From: Pyricularia pennisetigena | Taxonomy: Eukaryota > Ascomycota > Sordariomycetes > Magnaporthales > Pyriculariaceae | NCBI RefSeq assembly: GCF_004337985.1 | Contig: NC_043742.1 | Location: 2,466,176 to 2,530,175 of the forward strand | Length of the DNA stretch: 64,000 bases | Direction: 5' to 3' | Shown: positions 56,528 through 64,000 of the stretch, piece by piece | Position numbering within the stretch: position 1 is the first letter of the stretch | Layout: every line of letters starts with the position of its first letter | Program-made: the position numbers and the translations under genes | Notes under the pieces: model-generated | The model's input: the letters and a program-made list of their open reading frames with translations, nothing else | Told to the model about the DNA's origin: nothing | Database searches by the model: none

Positions 56528-58090
56528 CCGTTCTACCCCTAAAATTAAAATGCCTACAGGCCGTAAACTCGTTTTTACCCGGCCGGGATTTAAATCAAAA
56601 AAGGATAAAAATAATAAACCTATAAAATATAGAACTAGGCCTATTATTAGGGGTTCTTTACAAGTCCAACGCCTAAATTATATCGAAACTTTTGCTAGCA
56701 TTAATATACCATTTACCTGGCGTATACTTTTAGCTATAACCAATGCACAAAATTAGGAAATAAAATAAATCGATTTTATCGGTGCGTTTTTAAATAGTGA
56801 TTTTACCGACGTAAATGAATGCTTGCAAATTCCAAACGGTTTTAACGAATGGGCAAAAAATTATAACCCTACTACCGCTAAGATTTTACTGGAAATAGGT
56901 TATAACCCGAAAAAATTGCAGGTTATACAGTTGGAAAAGGCGTTATATAGTTTGAAACAGGGTTTAAAAAAATGGTAAAACAAATTTAAAACCCTATTTT
57001 TTAAAAAAGGTTTTAAACCATTAATCTCTAATCCCGCTGTTTTTTATAACGTTAAATCCGAACATTTTATCGTTACTTTTGTAAACGATTACCTGCTAAT
57101 AGGTCCTAAATTGCAATATACTTAGAATTTAAAAGCCCGTTCTAATAAAGTATACGCGTTGGAAGACAGGCGCCCTACAACCTATTTTTTAGGCGTTTAA
57201 ATTATAAAAAATAGGTTTAAACGCCTATTTTGGCTCTGTTAAAGCTAATTTATAGAAAAAATATTAACAACGTTCGGATTAGCTAATTGCAAATTTATAT
57301 TTATTCCTTTATAACCGGATGTGCTAAAATATAATGGGGGTAAACCCGTAAATGCGTTGGAAATTGAATTATTATAGCGTATTATCGGCACCTTTATATA
57401 TTTAATATTATTAACGCGCCCGGATATTGGTTTTGCGGTTTAATGGTTTTTACGTTTTTTAACAAAAACCACTGCAATCCATTTAACGGTAGCTAAAAAC
57501 TTATTACGTTATTTAACGGGTAATAAATTTTTATTTATTTATTACGGAAATAACGTATTTAAAGCCGAATTACCACCGAATTTATGAATAAAGGGTTTTA
57601 AAGGCTTAAAATTATTGGGTTTTAGTAATAGCGATTTTGCCGGGGCTAAGGAAGATTCAAAATCCATTTACAGATATTTGTGTACCCTATTTGGGGGCCC
57701 TAGAACGTGGAAATGCAAAAAAGCTAATATTATAGCTTTAAACATTCCAAAAACCGAAATCAATACCTTAACGGAAGCCTTACGTAAAGCATAATGGTTC
57801 AAAAGCTTATTTATAAAAATTGGACTACTTATAAAAGGCCCTATTGCAATATTTGGAAATAATACAGGCTTTATAACTAACGCATATAACCCTACGCACC
57901 ATTAACGTATAAACTATACGTTATTAAAATTTTATTACGTACGGGAGTTAATTATAAAAGGATTAGTAATTTTAAAATACCTGGAATCCAAACAAATACC
58001 CGCTAATAACCTAACAAAACCCCAAACGCTTCCAATTCATAAAATCTTTTTAAAGTTTATAAAGTTTAAACCCCTAAAAACTGAATTTTT
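56528..58090 (+). pseudogene. Copia B-3 reverse transcriptase and RNase H
   Basis: Resumes at the TSD. RT: MPTGRKLVFTRPGFKSKKDK at 56550, then EKALYSLKQGLKKW at about 56935. Catalytic box FVNDYLLIG (AAC at 57084-57086). RNase H: CTLFGGPRTWKCKKANI at about 57685 and IFGNNTGFI at about 57855. All broken by stops. Confidence 0.8.
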
Positions 58091-58630
58091 ATTTACTAAA
58101 TTTTAGGGTATTTAATTAATTCGTTAACTAATTACCCATTATATTTCCTTTATTTGCAAATATTGGATTTTTCTTAACCTATTACCGCCCGTATTACGCG
58201 AATCTACCCTGCACAAGTTAGTTAATAAGCAAATTATACCGACCTTATACCAGAAATTGAATTAAAATTGAAAAAGCTCGTGCTTTGGGCGATTTACGCA
58301 TTCGAAATACCCTATATAATATATTTAGCTTGGACTTGTACTAACGAACAGCCAAATTAGTTATTTCGTTTAATAATTAATTCCGTGGGTTAATATTATA
58401 TAAATCGGGGGTTCGAATCCGGGGGTTGATACAATTTTGGGGGTTTTTTTCCAATTCGGGGGTTCGTCCATTAAGGTGGTTACAAATCGGTATAAAGGGC
58501 TTAATTATCCAGGGGGTTCATATCGGGAGTTCGAATCGGGTTGGGACATAAAGGGGATTTTTTTTAAGGTTTTATTTTTTATATATTTGTTTTTTCCGAT
58601 TTTATGTGAGTAGTAGCGAAAAAGAGGGGG
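58091..58630 (+). other. 3' untranslated region of Copia B-3
   Basis: Non-coding, with the family's repeated CGGGGGTTCG motifs at 58400-58540. Confidence 0.5.
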
Positions 58631-59183
58631 TGTTAATTATATACGTTATTTAGCATGTAATGGGTCCACTTTTAGTTGTATATAAGCTACAATAAATAGT
58701 GCCCAAATGTGGCTGCTGAAGTTGTTAGATTTTCTGTTATATTTTATGTGTTGCAGGAGTTGCGATTCAAAATCAGCGAATGGGGTTTCACCCTGTACCG
58801 GGTTTAATACCCACCCTGCATTTACGAATCAGCTACCCTGTACCGGGTTGAAATTTTCACCAAATTAGCAAATTAGTGCGAACCCAGAGATGGTTTGTAT
58901 GGAAATGAGGGTGTTTTTTCAACAACGTATACAAAATAATTTTTCGGAAAATCGTGTGCGGCACCGGAACCTTTTGCGGGGTGCGGACCCCTATTTCGAT
59001 GTCGGAAAATATGTAAGGGAGACAAAGCAAAGTCTCCCCCACCAATGAATTAAATCTATTAATCCCAAAATTAGTGAATTTAGTGCATATAAACCCTGTA
59101 ATTACAGGCTTTTACAACGCAACTAGCACCACGCCGCACTTAGGCTAATGCTTACCCCCCGTTAGCAACCCATATTGTTAACA
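58631..59183 (+). repeat. 3' LTR of Copia B-3
   Basis: 553 bases, TGTTAATTATATACG to TTGTTAACA, partner of 36872-37438. Confidence 0.88.
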
Positions 59184-59543
59184 ATAGTGGGATTAATAAT
59201 TTAAATTTATTGGGCGGGGACATTTTGCTTTATCTCCTTTATATCCCTTCAAACATTGAAATGGGGATCCGTACCCCAGAAAACATTCCGGTACCGCATA
59301 CGATTTTCCGAACAATTATTTCATTTGGGTTATTGAAAAGACACCCTTATTTCCATACAAACCATTTTTGGGTTGGCACTAATTTGCTTATTTAGTGAAA
59401 ATTTCAACCCGGTACAGGGTAGCTTATTCACTGGTGCAGGGTGGGTATAAACCTGGTAAAGGGTGGACCTTATTCGCTAACACTTTAAATCGCAATTCCT
59501 GCAATATATAAAATATAACGGATAATCCGACAACCCCGACAGC
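59184..59543 (-). repeat. Inverted partial Copia B LTR
   Basis: From about 59189 the sequence is the reverse complement of the middle and 5' part of a Copia B LTR, lacking its last 150 or so bases. It sits head-on to the 3' LTR of B-3 and is entered at 59544 by a TIR element. Confidence 0.75.
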
Positions 59544-59849
59544 TAGTCTCAATGCTCAAACTAGACCCCCCTGCTTCGCAGTGGGGACCCAGCGCTCCAT
59601 ATACCTTTTAGCCACATGGCGTTTCGACCAATTACAATGGCCGAAAAAATCGCGCTCGTTCTAATTTAAAAATATTTTGTCGCATTTCGCCGTTTATAGC
59701 GGCACCACCAACAAAACACCCAATATTGCGATATCGCTAACCACCACTCCCCCCAACACACAAAGAAATAAAAAGGTTTTATTATTATATTATATATTTA
59801 CATATATTAGCCTTGATTTAATATTTTATTAAACTAAATAAAACCCGAA

Positions 59850-60941
59850 TCCAACAATGGAAAACACATTTCCAATAATATTAATAAATATACCGGAAAA
59901 AACTTTCCCATCCGCGTAATTTGCAAGCCAATATTTTATGTCCGATTTAACCCTATTATTTCCATCGATATCGCAATTATTTTTATTTTTATCGCTATCC
60001 CAATTGTTATCGCCCAATCCTATATAAGAAAATAAATGGAGATTTAAACCCTTTTTAATCGATTAAAAACAATTACCGAAAAGATCCGAATCCGAAACGG
60101 AAATAAACCCCGAAACCAAATTTTTTTTCGATATTACCAACTTTTGGCGCAACCGTTACCGACGCACCAATTTTACGCAATTTATCCACTTTTGGGTAAT
60201 AACGGCAAATTTTTACGAAATTACCCGACCTACCCCATCGCGAATAATTTTTTTTTTAAAAAAGCATTACGAAACCTCTAAATCCAAAAACGTTTACGCG
60301 TTAATAGGGTCGAATACCGTTTTAATAATAAACTTTTTACGCCTATCGAAACCGACCTTTTACGCAGTAAATTGCAGCAATTAATACAGTATTTACGCTT
60401 TTTCAACCGGTTTGAACTTATAAATTTCCAATTTTCGGGAATGAAAAATTGTTCCGCCAAAAACGTAAACGATATGGATTAATTTAAACAAATATTCGAC
60501 ACGTTCACCCAAAAATCCCATCCAAAATACCAATATTATATAAACTTACATTTTTATTATTATTGCATTCCCGGGGCCACCGCCCGTTTTATTTATCGTT
60601 ATAAATTTCGAACGTGGTATATTTGGAACTAAATACCTTCTTAAAAACCATAAACCCCCTAATATTAAAAGATTAACGCGTTATATTAATATTAGCTATT
60701 TTAACCCACGGATATTCCCCCAAAAAAACAATTCCTTGTTACGCGCATTTGCATTATACCTTATAAATAATGGAATTCCACCACGTATTATAAATATATT
60801 ATCCGGGTCTCGAATATATTTATTTTGTAAAGTTATTAAACGGTAAACCCAACAATATATCGCCGTTGCCCGAATACGTTATTAATAACGTTTATATTTA
60901 TATTTAACTTTTACCGCGAACAGTAATAATAACTTTTTTAC

Positions 60942-60998
<57 letters not shown>

Positions 60999-62372
60999 CA
61001 TATTAACATATGAATAAATTTAAAGAAAATCGCTCGTAACCCAATATTATCCTTCGTATATAATAATTTTAATTTTTTGGATAAAGTACAGGATTTTGGA
61101 TATGGAAAACGTAATCGAATGCAAAATTGACATCGTATTTCCTTATATTAACGCCAGGATTTAAACAATATACGTAATCCCAATAACATACCACCGTATT
61201 TTTCCGCCAAAAATGGTTGCAAACGCCCGCCTTTTTACAATATCCGGACACCTATTACGAAAACGCCAAATATTATATAATGCACCAAATTTGTAACTTT
61301 TTATTTCCCAACCGCCCATATAAGCCTGGAACAATCCCATAATACCCTACCCTCACACGAATTATATTAACCTTTTATTTTATCCAAACCCCCGCTATTA
61401 CCGAAAACGAAAGTAAATACGCAAAAATTATCCAAATCCACGAAATTCTTTTTAAACAATTTTTAAACCTGCTACCCGACCATTTCGACTATTTGTCCGT
61501 CCTGCTCCTCGTTTATAGGGATTAAAAAACAACGTTATAAGTCCGTATTATTTAAAAGACCTATATCGAATTATCCCACCTTTTCAATGAAAAAATGGAT
61601 ATTACCCGTACCAACGTTTTTCCATATCGAATTTAATTTTATTAACCAATTATAGCAATACTACGCCCCTATTATATTTATAAATATAATAAGGTTGGGG
61701 AAATATGACCAATTTTGAAAAAAAGGAGTTTTACCACGGTTTACGGTTTTTATAAAATGCATTCCGGTCCCGCATTTTGTGCATTATAATTGCTATTTTA
61801 ATCCAAAACGGATTATTGGAAAGGGATTAAATTTTTAAAAACACCTTGGAAAAAGTTTTTACCGATATACCATATAATATATATATTTCCGTAATAAACC
61901 GTATTTACGACAATATATTCGCTGGTTATATTAACGGTTTAATAGGTATTGGATTATAAAATACAAAACCCAAAATTTACATCGCTTTCCGCACGCAACG
62001 CCGCTATTTACAAATAATTAACCTTTTATAAATAATAATAAACACGTTCCACCAAAAAAATTACGGCGTATTAGAAATTATAATACCGCAACTGGTCCTA
62101 TTTTTCTACGGTTCTAAAACAAAAAACTATAGCCTTAAAATGCTATATTTAACCTGGTTATTACGACCAAAAGTTACAAATTAACCGCTGCGGATTGGGA
62201 TTTTAAAATCAGCGTTCGTAAAATATACCACGGCCGGGAATGGATTTAAACCGGTAAACCTAACAATTAAACATATTAACAGGGGTTTCGCCATAAATAT
62301 TAAAAACAACCGCAATTCCACGCACGATTTGCGAAAAACATTCCTAAATTGTGCAACGATAGGGCCAATCGC
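59850..62372 (+). pseudogene. DUF6589-like transposon protein, RIP-damaged and truncated
   Basis: The plus strand is C/A-rich and readable as protein with scattered stops. The best part is 62040-62372: VLEIIIPQLVLFFYGSKTKN, then YSLKMLYLTWLLRPKVTN, one stop, ILKSAFVKYTTAGNGFKPVN, IKHINRGFAINIK and NSTHDLRKTF. From memory of the family this resembles the C-terminal half of fungal DUF6589 proteins (a bulky YGTKT..Y..EML.L.WLL block and a late NSTHD block), which occur in very high copy and are thought to be transposon-encoded. The upstream 59850-62040 probably holds its N-terminal part but is too mutated to delimit; a (TA)n tract interrupts it. Its biochemical function is unknown. Minus-strand frames here (59829-60017, 60278-60460, 61069-61251) are judged shadows. 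Confidence 0.5.
60944..60998. repeat. (TA)n microsatellite
   Basis: About 55 bases of almost pure TA with one interrupting AA, inside the DUF6589-like region. Confidence 0.9.
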
Positions 62373-63034
62373 TGTGAACATGGCTAGCGCAGGGCTCATT
62401 ATATTAGCTACCCTGCATTATCTTATAACGGCTAGCACGGGCTAATTTTATTAGTCACCCTGCATCGAATAAATAAATAAATAACAAATAAAACGTATAC
62501 GCGTTTATACACACAAAGCTTTATATATCACGTCTTTGTTCATAGTTTCAACAACAAAACAAATACGTCATATTTAATCTAGCTTAGTGGTATAATGCAC
62601 GTACCATAATCTATATTATATATACGTTGAAGTGCGTGGGTTCGAATCCCGTTGTGGTCGCAGATTTTCTGTGCATGCATAAGCACAATAGGCCGTTAGG
62701 CTCAATGGGCCGTTAGGCTCAATAGGTCGGCAGGTCAGTCACATGAATAAGGCCAAATCATGTGACGTGACCCCGCATTCCGGACATGCGGATCGAAGAT
62801 CTGCACCTACGGATTCGAACACGTAATTCACAACTTAGCCTTAGATTCATTACCTTCATAACCTTCATCGATTCAACGATTCAACGAATCGATTGTGCAA
62901 CAACAAAAATATATCATCTCTATTACCCGCTAGCAGACGGTTATCTGCCATTTCAACGTTCCATCAGCCTTATACGTGATCCACTTTTCCCCGCGTTCAA
63001 GATTAAGCTTATTCTATCTCGTAACCTCCTCACA
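62373..63034 (+). repeat. 5' LTR of Copia A-2
   Basis: 662 bases, TGTGAACATGG to CCTCCTCACA (TG..CA ends). Contains GGCCGTTAGGCTCAA direct repeats (62692-62725) and a tRNA-like segment. Partner outside the window; homologue at 48328-48986. Confidence 0.9.
62573..62662 (+). other. tRNA-like segment with pol III A and B boxes in the LTR
   Basis: A-box-like TAGCTTAGTGG at 62580-62590 and a perfect B box GGTTCGAATCC at 62639-62649, in tRNA spacing once a short AT-rich insert is allowed in the anticodon arm. The T arm folds (GTGGG/CCCGT around TTCGAAT) and ACGTA/TACGT can pair as an anticodon stem, but the acceptor strands (62573-62579 and 62653-62659) do not pair. So it is a tRNA relic or mimic, not a working tRNA. 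It is present also in the Copia A-1 LTR. Confidence 0.55.
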
Positions 63035-63394
63035 GGTTATGAGCCCGGATTAGCTCATACCAACGAGATCGATACCGATACCAATACCATCAAATCCATC
63101 GATTATTCTTCAGCCCTATCTCGGATCAACCCGAGCCTTATACCATTCGATAGCTTTATTCACGCTCTATCCAACGGTATAATTACCGAAACCGGAATCG
63201 CACGCGCCGTCGAGAGAACCCGACCTTTTCCTATACCTACCTATATACCTCAACAAACACTCGCCTATATCTTCACCGCTATTCGTCCTATCGATACGAG
63301 ACCTATACCATCCGAAAGCTCCTTTCAAGACCTATTCAACCGAATAACCCTTTCGACCTTTATCCCGACCGTTACCGAGATACAATACAAATAA
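62786..63394 (+). other. 202-codon open frame across the LTR end and leader, coding status doubtful
   Basis: Open from MRIEDLHLRIRTRNSQ within the LTR to a TAA 17 bases before the gag ATG, in a different frame from gag. The sequence is Thr/Ile/Pro-rich without a known domain. In Copia A-1 the corresponding region is not open. It overlaps the primer-binding site, which argues against a gene; it may just be a stop-poor leader. Confidence 0.25.
63035..63048 (+). other. Primer-binding site of Copia A-2
   Basis: GGTTATGAGCCCGG follows the LTR directly. Its complement contains GGGCTCATAACC, the conserved anticodon arm of eukaryotic initiator tRNA-Met (anticodon CAU). This fits the half-tRNA priming known for Drosophila copia. 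Confidence 0.7.
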
Positions 63395-63411
63395 GAGACC
63401 CTTTATTTAAG

Positions 63412-64000
63412 ATGGCTACCTTCGATACAATGGTAAGCCTAAAGGGCACCGAGAATTACGTTATTTGGGCTATTCGTGCTCAAGCGGCCTTGGAAGTGAA
63501 GGGACTCGCATGTACCCTGGAGCAAAAAGAGGGAATTATTATTAGCCTCGATGCTAATAATAACATGGAACCCACTGGTATCCCCAGTGGTATCCAGAGT
63601 GGTGGTAATACCCTTGAACCTCTGGATTATACAAACAAAGATACGCTGGCTTTAGCCTTCATAAAATCACTGTGCGATAATAAACCTCTTTTATATATAA
63701 AAGAATGCACTTTTGCGTACGAAGCCTGGAATAAATTAAAAAATATATATAATCCTGAAGGCTATACTTCGGATTTCCTTTTATTAAAGGAGTTTTATTC
63801 GGCTGTACCAGAATCGTTTAATAACATCGAGGTTTATTTGAATAAAATAAAAGAGTTATATTCAGTTTTGAAATTTAAAGGTTTAATTACTCAAAATAAG
63901 GTTATTATAACCTGGGTGTTAAATACTTTAAATCAAAATTGGATCTCTTCTGCACAGAATATTATCCAAAACCTACGGAACGATAATTCAAATAAATATA
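63412..64000 (+). CDS. Copia A-2 gag polyprotein, 5' part (runs off the window)
   Basis: 196 codons are open without a stop to the window edge. It starts MATFDTMVSLKGTENYVIWA, the typical N-terminal block of copia gag (L.G.NY..W), followed by TLALAFIKSLCDNKPLLYIK, CTFAYEAWNKLKNIYNPEG and FLLLKEFYSAVPESFNNIEV, as in the UBN2/Retrotran_gag families. Gag forms the virus-like particle that packages the element RNA. The start at 63412 is the first ATG after the leader and the homologue of the RIP-damaged gag near 53452. Zinc knuckle, protease and pol would follow outside the window. It may belong to a single gag-pol frame. Confidence 0.88.
   Translation, partial: MATFDTMVSLKGTENYVIWAIRAQAALEVKGLACTLEQKEGIIISLDANNNMEPTGIPSGIQSGGNTLEPLDYTNKDTLALAFIKSLCDNKPLLYIKECTFAYEAWNKLKNIYNPEGYTSDFLLLKEFYSAVPESFNNIEVYLNKIKELYSVLKFKGLITQNKVIITWVLNTLNQNWISSAQNIIQNLRNDNSNKY

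Larger units (their letters stand above)
36872..59183 (+). mobile_element. Copia B-3: copia element split by three later insertions
   Basis: 5' LTR 36872-37438, 3' LTR 58631-59183. Flanking pentamers are ATAAC and ATAGT, which differ only by transitions (both derivable from ATAGC by RIP). It is interrupted by gypsy-2 (39663-46846), Copia A-1 (48328-53997) and a TIR element (54720-56527). The remaining pieces join in the order gag, pre-integrase/integrase, linker, RT, RNase H, collinear with Copia B-2. All frames are dead. Confidence 0.85.
59544..62372 (+). mobile_element. TIR-family element with a coding interior, left part
   Basis: Starts TAGTCTCAATGCTCAAACTAGACC, identical over the first 50 bases to the 9662 copy apart from rare transitions. 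The similarity runs through the subterminal motif to GATATCGCTAA at about 59735-59745, then diverges into a RIP-damaged gene. The left flank is CCCGACAGC (59535-59543). It is cut at 62372 by Copia A-2, so its right end lies outside the window. It is a candidate autonomous member of the family. Confidence 0.65.
62373..64000 (+). mobile_element. Copia A-2: apparently intact copia element, 5' part
   Basis: 5' LTR, primer-binding site, leader and an open gag that runs off the window. Compared with Copia A-1 it has the unmutated state at nearly every C/T or G/A difference and no stop in gag, so it escaped RIP or arrived after it. It is inserted in the DUF6589-like gene. Pol and 3' LTR should follow outside the window. 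Confidence 0.88.

Noticed and set aside
59829..61251. Short minus-strand frames in the DUF6589-like region
   Set aside because: The plus strand gives a longer domain-like reading with NSTHD and YGSKT blocks; the minus frames are isolated.
1..64000. CRISPR arrays, rRNA genes, mitochondrial DNA
   Set aside because: No regular spacer arrays or rRNA sequence; eukaryotic chromosomal genes and LTR retrotransposons account for the window.

Overview
The window comes from a filamentous ascomycete (Pezizomycotina). Its first 9 kb is an ordinary, GC-balanced, gene-bearing stretch. It carries intron-poor genes for secreted proteins: a Ser/Thr/Gly-rich secreted protein of unknown function, an M14 zinc carboxypeptidase and a GH67 alpha-glucuronidase. 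A broken, intron-containing gene remnant lies at 8580-9181. The last two intact genes are convergent and both products carry signal peptides, as expected of a plant-matter-degrading fungus.

From about 9.2 kb to the right edge the DNA is very AT-rich and contains only transposable elements. Related copies differ mostly by C-to-T/G-to-A changes and carry many stop codons, which is the signature of repeat-induced point mutation (RIP). Target-site duplications (TSDs) that can be read in the sequence resolve a nested stack. A TIR-element copy (from 9516) received a second copy of its own family (9662-11504) and then a Ty1/copia element, 'Copia B-1' (12164-34914, TSD GTTTC). B-1 was itself hit by an inverted Copia B-2 (14040-21699, TSD CCCTG), a 216-bp TIR derivative (23038-23253) and a chromodomain Ty3/gypsy element (24254-31442, TSD CTTAC). 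After an unassigned 1.4-kb block and a truncated LTR comes Copia B-3 (36872-59183). B-3 is split by a second gypsy copy (39663-46846, TSD ACAGG), an inverted copy of a second copia family, 'Copia A-1' (48328-53997), and a 1.8-kb TIR element (54720-56527).

The right end holds an inverted partial Copia B LTR. It is entered by a fourth TIR-family end (59544), which leads into a RIP-damaged gene resembling fungal DUF6589 proteins. That gene is cut by Copia A-2 (62373 to beyond the window). Copia A-2 looks free of RIP: LTR, primer-binding site and the start of gag are all open, so it may be young.

The most interesting item is the TIR family: ends TAGTCTCA..GCTCA, 9-bp TSDs in three copies, and repeated subterminal motifs. 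The copy at 59544 suggests that a DUF6589-type protein is its mobilising enzyme. Other points of note are a tRNA-like A/B-box segment inside the Copia A LTR, a primer site matching the initiator-tRNA anticodon arm, and a missing catalytic aspartate in the reverse transcriptase of all three Copia B copies. 'Copia A', 'Copia B' and 'TIR family' are labels used only here.
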